Source of the DNA: a virus
Virus record (IMG/VR): IMGVR_UViG_3300043466_001519
Location: 1 to 64,000 of that record
DNA: 64,000 bases
Reading direction: 5' to 3' (one strand)
The notes below the pieces were generated by a model. The model saw only the letters and a list, made by a program, of their open reading frames with translations. It made no database searches and was not told the origin of the DNA. This document shows positions 47,762 to 57,700 of the stretch, in pieces. How positions within the stretch are numbered: position 1 is the first letter of the stretch; each line of letters starts with the position of its first letter. The position numbers and the translations under genes are program-made.

Positions 47762-48901
47762 ATGTCCAATTGCTCAAATTGTTATAACGGATGTACAGAG
47801 ATTGTCTCTGACAGATGTGTTAAATATACAGGAATTGATGTTCCTGTCTTAGGAATTCAAACTGGTGATTCTCTATCTTTTGTAGAACAAGCATTAATTA
47901 CGTTTCTTACATCTACATTAGATGGTACAGGAATTATACTAGATATTAACTCATCAATTATTTGTGATGTAGTGAAACAATATCTTCCAACATGTAAAGA
48001 TATTAATGTATTAGATCTTTCTATTGCTTTAATTAAAGCTACATGTAAATTACAGGAAGAATTAGATTTATTAGATGAAGCTATTGATGTTATAGAAGCT
48101 CCTTACACAACAAATTGTTTAGCAGGAGTTACCTCATCTTCTGGTACACATTCTATATTACAAGTTACAATTAATACATTGTGTACATTAAAAACAGATT
48201 TTAATGGACTTCTACTTAATTTACCTAATACATATGTGCAGATAGATGATCTAGATGCTTTAATTCAAGATTACATAGATGCGTCTGGTCAAACTACATT
48301 AATCAAAAACAGAATGGTTCCTTATGCTGCTGTTCCTTATTATGGTCCAATAACATATTTTAATGGATCTGGAGCTGGTACAGGAGATTGGATTAATATT
48401 TATTTATGTAATGGTAACAATGGTACTCCTGATTTAAGAGGTAGAACATTAGTTGGTGTTACAGATGGTACAATGTTAGGAGGAACAATGGCAGCAGCAG
48501 TTGATCCTACTATTGCAGGTAATCCTAATTATTCTATAGGAACTGTTACAGGAGCAAATCAAATTGTATTAAATGATAATCAAATTCCTTCACATACACA
48601 TACTATTACAAATGCTGTAACAGTTACAGATGATGGACATAGACATAAATTTTCTGATGATTCTACTAATCCTACAAATACTTTAAGATCTACAAATGAT
48701 ATTATTCCTTTTGTAACAACTCCTTCTAGTGCAATAATCAGTGGAACTGGTACAGGAAGTGGTCAAATTTATGAAACATCTAACGAAGAAACAGGTGTAA
48801 CTGTAAGTGTGAGTTCTAGTGCTGCACCATTTGGTGGAGGTTTAGCTCACTCAAATATTCAACCATCAATTGGTTGTCGTTATATTATTTATATTCCTTA
48901 A
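47762..48901 (+). CDS. tail fibre protein with tail-collar-type domain
   Basis: The 379-residue protein has an N-terminal region with CVKYTGIDVPVLGIQTGDSL and helical stretches. Its C-terminal part has the tail-collar series: APVYYGPITYFNGSG-like MVPYAAVPYYGPITYF, then GWINIYLCNGNNGTPDLRGR, HTHTITNA and FGGGLAHSNIQPSIGCRYIIYIP. Collar domains adjoin receptor-binding parts in many phage fibres. It is a probable fibre or fibre-attachment protein. Confidence 0.8.
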   Translation: MSNCSNCYNGCTEIVSDRCVKYTGIDVPVLGIQTGDSLSFVEQALITFLTSTLDGTGIILDINSSIICDVVKQYLPTCKDINVLDLSIALIKATCKLQEELDLLDEAIDVIEAPYTTNCLAGVTSSSGTHSILQVTINTLCTLKTDFNGLLLNLPNTYVQIDDLDALIQDYIDASGQTTLIKNRMVPYAAVPYYGPITYFNGSGAGTGDWINIYLCNGNNGTPDLRGRTLVGVTDGTMLGGTMAAAVDPTIAGNPNYSIGTVTGANQIVLNDNQIPSHTHTITNAVTVTDDGHRHKFSDDSTNPTNTLRSTNDIIPFVTTPSSAIISGTGTGSGQIYETSNEETGVTVSVSSSAAPFGGGLAHSNIQPSIGCRYIIYIP

Positions 48902-48913
48902 CAACTTATCAAA

Positions 48914-50062
48914 ATGGCATATCCTTTTTTACCAGTTAATCCTTGCTGCACAGATGTAGTTTTAAATGATCCTTGTGGATGTAGTTCTACAATCACTAAT
49001 AATGGTTGTAACAACAACAATCCATGTTCAACACATTTAACTATATCTAGTACTATTGTTTATGATGGTCCTGAATTACCATGTATAGTGGCTGAACCAT
49101 GTGATACACTTAATGTAGTGTTACAAAAGATAGATGAGATTATTTGTAATTTGATAACGCAGATAAATTATCTAACTAACCAAGTTACAAACATCACTAA
49201 TCAAGTGATTAACATTAATGGTGATATAATTAATATATACAATACATTAGGTCAATGTTGTTCTGCAACTACTACTAGTACATCCACTACAATACGTATT
49301 TGTGAAAACTTCTCTTTAGATAATACAGGAGATGATCCTGTAGCTATAATCATTACTGATTGTACTACACAAGAACAAGAAGCTATAGTGTTATTGCCAG
49401 GAGATACAAATATTTGTGTTGTAACAAATAGTCCTTTAACTGTTCCAGGTACAGTGATTGTTACACCAAACGGTCCTTGTACTCCTTCAACAACTACCAC
49501 TACATCATCTTCTACCACTAGTACAACTTCAACTAGTTCTACAACCACTACAACTACAACAGCAATTCCTTGTGAATGTTTAACTTTATATAATGCAGAT
49601 AATATAACACGTGGTTATAGATTTACAGATTGTAATGGTGTTGTAAGTTCAGCTCTTGATATTCTTTCTAAAGAAACTATAAATGTATGTGGATGCTGTG
49701 TATTAACTGATGACCCTTTAGTTACTGTAACAATAGGAGCTAATTGTATTGATAACCAATGTCCAACTACTACCACTACTACCACTGCAGAAGTATCTTG
49801 TATAGAAATATCAATTGATGTTAGTACAAATTGTCCAGATCAAGATTATGCATTAGTTCAATATACAGATTGTGAAGGAAATGTTCAAACGGTTGAAACT
49901 GATTCAGGTGAATTACTTACATTCTGTATGTTAAATTATCCACCTCCTGTATATTTATGTGGAACTGGAGGCTTTCAATATGGTGAAGTTTGTGCATTAA
50001 CAACTACTACCACAACTACAATTCCGCTAACTACTACTACTACTACTACTAATATAACATAA
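48914..50062 (+). CDS. multi-domain fibre protein with poly-Thr linkers
   Basis: A Cys-rich N-terminus (CCTDVVLNDPCGCSS) is followed by an attachment segment (YDGPELPCIVAEPCDTLNVVLQKIDEII) and a short coiled coil. Then three similar beta-sandwich-like modules, each about 60 residues with pairs of Cys, are separated by Thr/Ser linkers (about residues 195-216, 288-297 and the C-terminus). The modules contain patterns like YTDCEGNVQTV and FTDCNGVVSSA. It is probably a fibre or spike. The linker DNA is repetitive ACN. Confidence 0.7.
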   Translation: MAYPFLPVNPCCTDVVLNDPCGCSSTITNNGCNNNNPCSTHLTISSTIVYDGPELPCIVAEPCDTLNVVLQKIDEIICNLITQINYLTNQVTNITNQVININGDIINIYNTLGQCCSATTTSTSTTIRICENFSLDNTGDDPVAIIITDCTTQEQEAIVLLPGDTNICVVTNSPLTVPGTVIVTPNGPCTPSTTTTTSSSTTSTTSTSSTTTTTTTAIPCECLTLYNADNITRGYRFTDCNGVVSSALDILSKETINVCGCCVLTDDPLVTVTIGANCIDNQCPTTTTTTTAEVSCIEISIDVSTNCPDQDYALVQYTDCEGNVQTVETDSGELLTFCMLNYPPPVYLCGTGGFQYGEVCALTTTTTTTIPLTTTTTTTNIT

Positions 50063-50072
50063 ACATTAAGTA

Positions 50073-50840
50073 ATGGCAAATTGCTCTCAAATAAATAATA
50101 CAACTATAAAAGGAACGAGTGCTGTCAAATATGATAGCACTCCACTTCCTTGTACAGATGTAAGTACATGTGATGGGTTAAATGATATTCTTAGTAAGTT
50201 TGATGCTGTTATATGTGATGTTAAAACTAGTGTTGATTCTATTACAGAAGATGTGATAAATCTTACAGAAGACATAATGATTATAACAGAAGATGTAATC
50301 AATATAAATAATCAATTAGAGATATGTTGTCCTACCACAACTACAACAACAACATTACCTCCAACAACTACCACTACCACTACGTTACCTGTAACTACAA
50401 CTACAACTAGTAGCAGTAGTTCAACTACTACCACTACTTCTTCTTCTACAAGTACATCAACTAGTACGACTAGTAGCACATCTACAAGTACATCTACTAG
50501 TACATCAACAACCACTAGTACAACTACTACATTGACTCCAACAACCACTACCACTACAACTACTAGTGGTCTAATGCAAGGTTCAATATCAAGTACATCT
50601 CATCCAACAGATGCTTGTAGTTCAACTTTAGATACTGGATGTTGGATTTCTAATACTGGAGGTTTTCCTGGTAGTGAAGTAATTACAGTAAGTAGTGTTG
50701 TTTATACAAATCCTGGAGGAACAATTCCATTTGCAGGTGATGGTGACTTTTATCATGTAGAAATTGATTTTAGTCCAGTTTCTACAAATTGTCAAATTAA
50801 TTCAACTGGAAACGTTGTTTCTGCAATAGACCTATGTTAG
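50073..50840 (+). CDS. fibre protein with long Thr/Ser linker, 255 aa
   Basis: The first 85 residues have the same module as the preceding gene (YDSTPLPCTDVSTCDGLNDIL then DVININNQLEICC). A Thr/Ser-only linker of nearly 80 residues follows (about residues 88-166), then a beta-type C-terminal domain (GSISSTSHPTDACSSTLDTG). The length of the linker is striking; it may be O-glycosylated or simply extended. The protein likely presents its C-terminal domain to the host. Confidence 0.7.
   Translation: MANCSQINNTTIKGTSAVKYDSTPLPCTDVSTCDGLNDILSKFDAVICDVKTSVDSITEDVINLTEDIMIITEDVININNQLEICCPTTTTTTTLPPTTTTTTTLPVTTTTTSSSSSTTTTTSSSTSTSTSTTSSTSTSTSTSTSTTTSTTTTLTPTTTTTTTTSGLMQGSISSTSHPTDACSSTLDTGCWISNTGGFPGSEVITVSSVVYTNPGGTIPFAGDGDFYHVEIDFSPVSTNCQINSTGNVVSAIDLC
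50334..50569 (+). repeat. ACN/TCN triplet repeat encoding Thr/Ser linker
   Basis: Within the coding region, triplets ACT, ACC, ACA, AGT and TCN alternate for about 235 bases, giving only Thr, Ser and a few Pro/Leu. Such repeats can expand or contract by slippage and so vary linker length between phages. Similar but shorter runs lie in the genes at 45427, 47379, 48914, 50871 and 54747. Confidence 0.8.
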
Positions 50841-50870
50841 TTTAAATAATAATTTAAAAATCAATAACTT

Positions 50871-51155
50871 ATGACAGTATTAATAACATTAACAACCGCT
50901 GGAACTGATTCAGGACCATTTGATTTATATTCAAACTTAGATGGCTATTCATCAGCTTTTGAATCAGGAGTCTCTAAAGCATCCTTGCTTGCAGGATATG
51001 CTTCTGCTCTTGTTCCTGATTATACAACAACCGTTAGAATAAAATCAAATGGGACGTGTGTGAATTATGTAGATATTGTATTAGAAAATACAACTACTAC
51101 TACTACAACAGTTGCACCAAGTACTACAACTACTACCACCACTATAGTACCTTAA
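50871..51155 (+). CDS. small fibre-associated protein with GPF module
   Basis: The 94-residue protein has ITLTTAGTDSGPFDLYSNLDG, GVSKASLLAGYASAL and TVRIKSNGTC, then a Thr-rich end (TTTTTTVAPSTTTTTTTIVP). The same module starts the 288-residue protein at 60071. This suggests a shared binding part for virion proteins. It is the last gene before a strong terminator. Confidence 0.65.
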   Translation: MTVLITLTTAGTDSGPFDLYSNLDGYSSAFESGVSKASLLAGYASALVPDYTTTVRIKSNGTCVNYVDIVLENTTTTTTTVAPSTTTTTTTIVP

Positions 51156-51196
51156 CAAAAATATAAAAACTTTGTTTTGTTGGTTTTACAAAGTTT

Positions 51197-51231
51197 CTCC
51201 TCGAGGTTATCCTCGGGGAGTTTTTGTTTTT
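51197..51231 (+). terminator. strong rho-independent terminator after the fibre cluster
   Basis: CTCCTCGAGG and CCTCGGGGAG form a 10-bp stem (one G.U) with loop TTAT, followed by UUUUUGUUUUU. It closes the fibre transcript. A smaller hairpin AAACTTTG/CAAAGTTT lies just before it. Confidence 0.9.
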
Positions 51232-51273
51232 AACTAATTTGATTATAAATAATTACAGCTCTAATTAAAATTA

Positions 51274-51306
51274 TTTGGAATATATAAAAACTATTAATTA
51301 TCTTTA
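51274..51306 (+). promoter_or_regulatory. promoter for the phosphoesterase and tail genes
   Basis: TTTG (51274-51277), a 21-base gap and TATCTTTA (51299-51306) resemble the genome's promoter pattern, 30 bases before the start at 51336. The spacer is two bases longer than others, so strength is uncertain. Confidence 0.45.
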
Positions 51307-51335
51307 CAATATTTTTTTAACTAATATGAATATAT

Positions 51336-52550
51336 ATGTCTGAAAATCAAAGCTTATTAGGTCAATTGGAAGAACTACTTAGACAAAAAAAGAGTAAAAA
51401 ATTCTATGCTGAAAGACTTGGAATAAGCGAGTTTGAAGTTAATGAGCTTTTAAAAGAGCTTAGGGAAAAAGACAATGAAGATGTAATAAAAACTATTGCA
51501 GAAGAACGCAAAGTAAATGTTGAGAGAGGTACAATAGAGAGTACAATTGTATCTGACTTTGATCCTAAAGATGATCTTGAGTTAGCTAAGCTACACAAGA
51601 TAAACTTAGACAAATATGTAATAACAAACTATTGGTCTAAGATGTTACCAAGTGGTAAATTTACTTCCTCAGTGTTTTCAAAAAGAAAACAAGCAGAAGA
51701 TTACTCTCCTGAAGACTTTGCTAAGTTTTTAGAAAACTACAAACCAACTAACATAGAAGTTAAAAAACCAAATCCATTAGCTAATAAAGATCATGTAGAT
51801 GTAGAAATCTCAATAGCAGATTATCATTTAGCTAAGAGAACAGTAGATGGTGATAATGACCCAACAACTAGAGCTTTAAGATATGTTATAATGGCTCAGT
51901 CTTTGATTGAGAAAGTTAAAGCAAACTACAACATAAACACTGTTGTTCTACCTATATCAAACGATTTCTTCCACACTGATAACTATCAACATCAAACTAC
52001 AAACGGTACTCCACAAGACACTATAATGGATTATGCAGAAGAATATGAATTAGGTTTTGGAGTTCTTGTAGATACAATCAATATGTTGAGACAACATGCT
52101 AACAATGTCACTGTTGTTCTTGTACAAGGAAATCATGACAGAACTAAATCTTATTATCTAGCACATGCATTAGATGTGTTCTTTAGAGATGCATTAGATG
52201 TAGAGTTTATAAGAGAACATTCTGTTATAAAAGGAATCACATTAGGAAATACATTTATTGGATGGCACCATGGTAATTGTAAGATAGAAGATCTTCCATT
52301 ATTATTTGCAACACATTCTAAATATAGTCATCAATTTGGTGATGCTGTTTACAGAGAAGTTCATACAGGCGATAAACATCACTATATGGCTAAAGAAGTG
52401 AAGGGAGTAAGAATACAACAAATGCCTAGCTTATCTGGAACAGATAGATGGCACTTAGATAATAACTACGTACATTCAGTGCGTGCAGCTCTTGCTTTAG
52501 TCTATGATCGTAATCTAGGTAAAATAGCAGAGTTTGAAACTCGAATATAA
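51336..52550 (+). CDS. metallophosphoesterase-like protein with N-terminal HTH
   Basis: The 404-residue protein starts with a helix-turn-helix (FYAERLGISEFEVNELLKEL). The rest shows metallophosphoesterase motifs: VEISIADYHLAKR (D-x-H), SNDFFH (metal-binding D), VLVQGNHDRTKS (GNHD) near residue 267, GWHHGN near 307, and EVHTGDKHH (G-D-x-H) near 344. The family is often called DNA repair exonuclease-like in phages. It may process nucleic acid ends in the virion or during infection. It precedes tail genes here, so a virion-linked role is possible. Confidence 0.8.
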   Translation: MSENQSLLGQLEELLRQKKSKKFYAERLGISEFEVNELLKELREKDNEDVIKTIAEERKVNVERGTIESTIVSDFDPKDDLELAKLHKINLDKYVITNYWSKMLPSGKFTSSVFSKRKQAEDYSPEDFAKFLENYKPTNIEVKKPNPLANKDHVDVEISIADYHLAKRTVDGDNDPTTRALRYVIMAQSLIEKVKANYNINTVVLPISNDFFHTDNYQHQTTNGTPQDTIMDYAEEYELGFGVLVDTINMLRQHANNVTVVLVQGNHDRTKSYYLAHALDVFFRDALDVEFIREHSVIKGITLGNTFIGWHHGNCKIEDLPLLFATHSKYSHQFGDAVYREVHTGDKHHYMAKEVKGVRIQQMPSLSGTDRWHLDNNYVHSVRAALALVYDRNLGKIAEFETRI

Positions 52551-52552
52551 AT

Positions 52553-53281
52553 ATGGCAACATTAAGAAAATTAGTATCAGATGTTAGAAGTGTCCACAAG
52601 ATACTTTCTACAGATAGTCTTATTACAGATAGAGCAATTGCTTCTGAAATAAGAAACAATGCTTTGTTACTTATAAAAAGAGAAACCAATCTTAGAAAAC
52701 TTTGGGCAACTGATACATTGTTCACTACTATTCCTTGTTTAGAGATGATAGAAGTGCCTATCTCTGAATGTTGTAATTATGTAGATGAATGCACTATTGC
52801 TAGAACAAAATTTAAACTCCCACGTATATCAGAAGGTAATTACCAATATGTAATACAAGGAGTTTATTCTATTAATGCATTAGGTGGTCAAGGAAAGAAG
52901 TTAAAAGAAATTACTATTAATAGATATATCAATCTTTTAAGACTTCCTATAATCAAGAAAGAAGAGTATTATTGGATTACTAATGGATATCTATATGTAA
53001 ACAATCCAATGATTAAATCAATTAGGTTTGTAGCATTATTTGAAGAAGATGTAGAAAATGAAATCATGTATCCAGAATGTGGATGTGGATCTCCAGAGTA
53101 TACATTAGATGAGATATGTAAGAATCCATTAGATAAAGAGTTTCCTCTTCCTGGATACTTAGAGCAACAAACATTACAACTTACATCTCAAAAACTTTTA
53201 TCTACATACTTCAATCTTAAAACAGATATGAGTGCAGAAGGAATAGATGGACAAGCACCTAACTCAAAACCAAATAGTTAA
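52553..53281 (+). CDS. crAss-like tail ring or adaptor protein, 242 aa
   Basis: The helical N-terminus (SDVRSVHKILSTDSLITDRAIASEIR, LLLIKRETNLRKL) is followed by beta segments and ICKNPLDKEFPLPGYLEQQTLQLT. This arrangement fits the conserved crAss-like gene block that precedes the tail tube and nozzle. A ring or gateway protein between portal and tail is likely. No motif gives a direct function. Confidence 0.6.
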   Translation: MATLRKLVSDVRSVHKILSTDSLITDRAIASEIRNNALLLIKRETNLRKLWATDTLFTTIPCLEMIEVPISECCNYVDECTIARTKFKLPRISEGNYQYVIQGVYSINALGGQGKKLKEITINRYINLLRLPIIKKEEYYWITNGYLYVNNPMIKSIRFVALFEEDVENEIMYPECGCGSPEYTLDEICKNPLDKEFPLPGYLEQQTLQLTSQKLLSTYFNLKTDMSAEGIDGQAPNSKPNS

Positions 53282-53760
53282 TGAGAACGAAGATTGATTG
53301 GAGAAGCTCTAGTAAAGAAAACTATAATCAGTTTTGTAAAAAACACCCTTCTATAAAACTTACATATGATGAGTGGAGAAATATTCTCTATACATTCAAT
53401 GAGTTATTTAAAGAATACATTTTAGAAACAGGTGATAAAGCAAAACTACCTTATGGGTTTGGAGAGTTCTCAATCAATAAAAAGAAAAGAAGAAAACTAA
53501 AAAATAATATAGATGGCAAAGAGTTTGTAAACCTACCTATTGACTGGCAAAAAACTAAAGAGAAAGGTAAGGTTATATACAACTTCAATTATCACACAGA
53601 AGGATTTTTCTTTGGATGGATGTGGTTTAAATCAACAGCACGTTTTAAACATTCTGATCTATGGTATTTCAAACCTTCTAGACTTACATCAAGACTTTTA
53701 TCGCATTACTTAAAAACCAACGACAAGTATCAACACATTTATCGTGAATGGAAAAAATAA
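53281..53760 (+). CDS. conserved tail-block protein, HU/IHF-like pattern
   Basis: The 159-residue basic protein has YTFNELFKEYILETGDKAKLPYGFGEFSINKKKRR: a helix followed by LP-x-G-x-G-F-x-I-x-K, as in IHF-like or related DNA-binding folds. The C-terminal half is rich in aromatic and basic residues (GFFFGWMWFKSTARFKH). The crAss block often includes IHF-like genes here. A structural or DNA-binding role are both possible. Confidence 0.5.
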   Translation: MRTKIDWRSSSKENYNQFCKKHPSIKLTYDEWRNILYTFNELFKEYILETGDKAKLPYGFGEFSINKKKRRKLKNNIDGKEFVNLPIDWQKTKEKGKVIYNFNYHTEGFFFGWMWFKSTARFKHSDLWYFKPSRLTSRLLSHYLKTNDKYQHIYREWKK

Positions 53761-53766
53761 TAAACT

Positions 53767-54741
53767 ATGTCATACTACTATAAATATAATTTCGTATCAC
53801 CAGAACCTGTTTATGCCACTGTTAAAGAAGAACTTAAAAGTTATTTCGATACTGGTGCAATAGATGATCTTTTATTTCCTACTTATTTAGATAAAGCTCT
53901 AAAGAAGTTAGGAAGAACTACATTTGTAATAAGTGAAGAAATCTTGTTTATAGAAGATTTTCAAGCTAGACTTCCTGATAACTTTTATGCTGTAAGAGAA
54001 GCTTGGATGTGTACAGAAGTTTCTGGATATCCATATCAATCAGCTAATTCATTTTATTCACAAGCTGCTAGTGCAACCACTATTCAAGTGGCTCCATTAA
54101 CTATTGGAGGAACTCCTTGTAACAGACCAGGTTGTCAAGATCCTGCATGTAATGGTACATGTATGCCAGAATTAGTACAAGCTGTATACAAAACAAACAA
54201 CACTGTTGCTAGAGGATTTACTCATCAGTATTTACTTAAACCTGGTAATATATCTGCAAAACAAAACTGTGGAGTGGAATATACAAACAATTGGGACTTC
54301 TATGCTGAAGCTCCTCCTATTCATGAATTCACTCCTGGTGCTGCTAGTTACGATAGTTTTGATATTAGAGACAATAAGTTTGTAACTAATTTTAGAAATG
54401 GTGTTGTACATTTATTATTCTATGCTACAGAATATGATGAAATAGGTAATCAAATGATTCCAGACAATTATCGTATTAGAGAATATGTAGAAGCATTCAT
54501 TAAATTTAAAATGTTTGAAACTCTTACTAATCAAACTAATGATGAAACTTTCAATCAGTTGCAACAAAAAATGATGTATCATAAACAAGCTTATGAAGAA
54601 TCTTACATCATGGCTGAGATTGAAATGAAGAAACAAACTCCTTGGGAGAAACAAAGAAGAATTAAAAACGATCTTAAAAGATTTAATATGTATGAGCTTC
54701 CTAACCGTACTAATAGATATGGTAGAAGACGTAACAATTAA
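53767..54741 (+). CDS. crAss-like tail ring protein, 324 aa
   Basis: The N-terminus (ATVKEELKSYFDTGAIDDLLFPTYLDKALKKLG) and VISEEILFIEDFQARLPDNFYAVREAWMC resemble the conserved tail-adaptor gene of crAss-like phages. The C-terminal part is long helical (FIKFKMFETLTNQTNDETF). A zinc-type Cys cluster (CNRPGCQDPACNGTC) near residue 125 is an addition. It likely forms a ring connecting neck and nozzle. Confidence 0.6.
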   Translation: MSYYYKYNFVSPEPVYATVKEELKSYFDTGAIDDLLFPTYLDKALKKLGRTTFVISEEILFIEDFQARLPDNFYAVREAWMCTEVSGYPYQSANSFYSQAASATTIQVAPLTIGGTPCNRPGCQDPACNGTCMPELVQAVYKTNNTVARGFTHQYLLKPGNISAKQNCGVEYTNNWDFYAEAPPIHEFTPGAASYDSFDIRDNKFVTNFRNGVVHLLFYATEYDEIGNQMIPDNYRIREYVEAFIKFKMFETLTNQTNDETFNQLQQKMMYHKQAYEESYIMAEIEMKKQTPWEKQRRIKNDLKRFNMYELPNRTNRYGRRRNN

Positions 54742-54746
54742 TAACC

Positions 54747-57700
54747 ATGGCTGAAGAACAACAACAAGGAAACATTAAGCAGGAGTATAATAATGCCACT
54801 GTAGGACTGAACATGGATCAATCTGTTAATCAGATTAAACCAGGTACTCTTACATATGCATTGAATGCTGCTGTTGAAAACTTTGATGCTAATTCTGTAA
54901 ACTACCAGAATGAGCCAGGGAATGAATTATGTATTAGTTTCCCTAACGGATATTCCTTAATTGGAAGTCATTTTATACAGGAAAGAAACAAGTTTATTTT
55001 CTTTTTAGCTAACTCTTCTACAGGAGAAAGTGAAATAGGACAGATGATTAATAATGATTGTATTTACAGAACAATTGTAAATGCTAATTGTTTAAACTTT
55101 AACATTGACCATCCTATACCTAAAGTTGTTCATAGAATAACAAACTGCTCTACAGAGATTTATTGGACAGATGGATTTAATCCTAGAAGATATATGGACA
55201 TTGATAATGTGCCTTATGTAACAGAGATTATTCCTAATTCTTGTAGTGTACTTACATTAGATGAATTAGATTGTAATAAATTAAAAATACAACCTAATTT
55301 TAATATTCCTCAATTAGAAATTATAGATGTAATTTCAGGAGGAGATTTAATTGCAGGTACTTATCAATTTGGTATACAATATACAGATGCACAAGGTAGT
55401 CCATACACTTCTTTCTATTCTATAACAAATCCTACACCTATTGCAGATCCAGACTTCACTACAGTGAATTTTAACTATCCTGTAGGAAAGTCAATAGTTA
55501 TTGATATAACTAATTTAGATACAACAGGAAAGTATCAATATTATAACTTAGCTGTAATAAAAACAATTAATGGTATTTCATCAGTTGAACTTGTTGGAAC
55601 ATACTTCATAGATAATTTTACACAACAAATAACTTATACAGGACAAAGTAAAACTGATATAAGACTTTCTATAAATGATATATTTGAAAAGTTTCCATAC
55701 TATGATGTAGCAGGAGATTTAACTGCAGTGCAAGATGTTTTAGTTTGGGATAAACTATCTACAATAGATAGAGTGAATTATCAAAAAATAGCTAATCAAA
55801 TAACTCTTCAGTGGGAAAGTTGGAGAATACCTTCTACAGAAAGTTATGCAGATGAAGTGAATGCAACAAACTTACGTGGGTACTTGCGTGATGAAGTGTA
55901 TGCACTTGAGATTGTATTCTTATTAAGAAATGGAAAACAAACAGATGGTTTTCATATTCCAGGTAGAAAACAAACAAACAATGAGATAGTAAGTCAACCA
56001 GATGTTCCAAACACCAATCCTGATTTTATAGGAGAAGGAACTTCTGCTCCTTATTGGAAAATATATAATACAGCTTCTGTAATAGGAACATCTCCACAAT
56101 TCTCTGATGAGCCTAGTTATAAAGGACCATATCAATTTGGTCAATTTGCTTATTGGGAATCTACAGAAACTTATCCTTGTAATGTAGAAGTTTGGGGAGA
56201 CTTAGCTAATCAACAAATTAGACATCATAAGTTTCCTGATATATTAATTAGTCCTTCATTTGAATCTTCTGTTCCTGTAATTGTTTCAGATAGATATCAA
56301 GTGGAAATGCAACAATCTAGTGCAATTTATCCTATTGGTATAAAAATTAACAACGAACAGGTTATAGAATTAATTAGAGAGTCTAATTTAACAAATGAAG
56401 AGAAAGATGATATTGTAGGATATAAAATTGTTCGTGGTGATAGAAGTACAAATAGATCTATTGTTGCTAAAGGTATTCTTCGTAACGTAGGAAGCTATGT
56501 TAAAGAAGAAGAAACATATTACTATCCAAACTATCCATATAATGATCTTAGTGAAGATGCATTTTTAAATGCTAATAATAATGCATATTTTGAATCATGT
56601 GAATCTTTTGATATCATTGTTCGTAGTTTTAATAATGAAGATGAATTAGGTCCATATACAGCAGTTAGATATACTGATTGTAATACAAACAAAGAAATAA
56701 TAAAAAAAATATATGAACTTCATCTTGAAAACAATCCTTTAAAAATTTGTTCAATTATAAAACCTACATTCTTAGGAGAAGGTGTATTTAATAAAGTGGA
56801 ACAAGTAAGATGGGATTCTGGTCCTGTAGCTTATGGATATGCTTCTTATCAAATTACACCAGGAATTCCAGGATATGTTCCAGATGATAAAAAATGTGTA
56901 GCTTATTCTAGATATGCAAATTATGACATTTGGACTGTTGGAGCTGAAAATGGTAGAGCTGGTATAACTGTATATTTTGATGATGCTGTAGAAGGACCTA
57001 TAGAAAGTCCTTGGATAGGTTCTGGTCATAATCTTAAAATATATGTAAGAGTTGGAACTTTTCCTACATTAGGTAGAGGAAAAAGAAAAAACTTTTCAAA
57101 AGATTCTGAAGTAAGAGATCCAGGTTGTAAAGAAGAAGAACCTCTAGCTCCATTATCAGAATCTCTTACAAACAGACAAATATTTAATTCTCCAGAAACA
57201 TCTTTTGGACAACCGTTCTTAGGTGATGTATTAAAGCTTGAGAATGTAATGTATGGTGGTGGTAGAGCTCACTTTGTTGAAGTGAGAGACAATGCTAAGT
57301 ATAGATTATTAAGTAAAGAAGCTCAACAAGTTGCATTACAAAGTTCTTCAAACATTGCTGGAGGAGATATTGTTGCATTGTTTGCAGCTTATCAGGCTTA
57401 TTTAGAAATATACATTAATGGTATAACTAGAAAAAACTATGCATACTCATTTAATTCTATAGCTAGTTACAGTTATCATTCTCCTGTATACAATAATTTA
57501 GGAATCAAACAAAGAAATCTTGATATAAAAAGATATTTAATTCCTGGATTACAAAACGTTGGTGATGATAACAATATTAATAATTACAATAGAGAAACTT
57601 CTGTCTATTTAAAAACAGATGATAGTCTTCCTTTTCCTAGTAAAACAGATTCATTAGTTTACTTAGGGAATTCTTTAATTGAAGATAATTCTAGATTTAC

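Noticed and set aside
49252-49548. Minus-strand Val-rich open frame opposite the fibre gene
   Set aside because: Long Val runs are simply the reverse complement of ACN Thr repeats.
50334-50569. CRISPR-like array from the regular repeats in the fibre gene
   Set aside because: The repeats are coding ACN/TCN triplets without distinct spacers.
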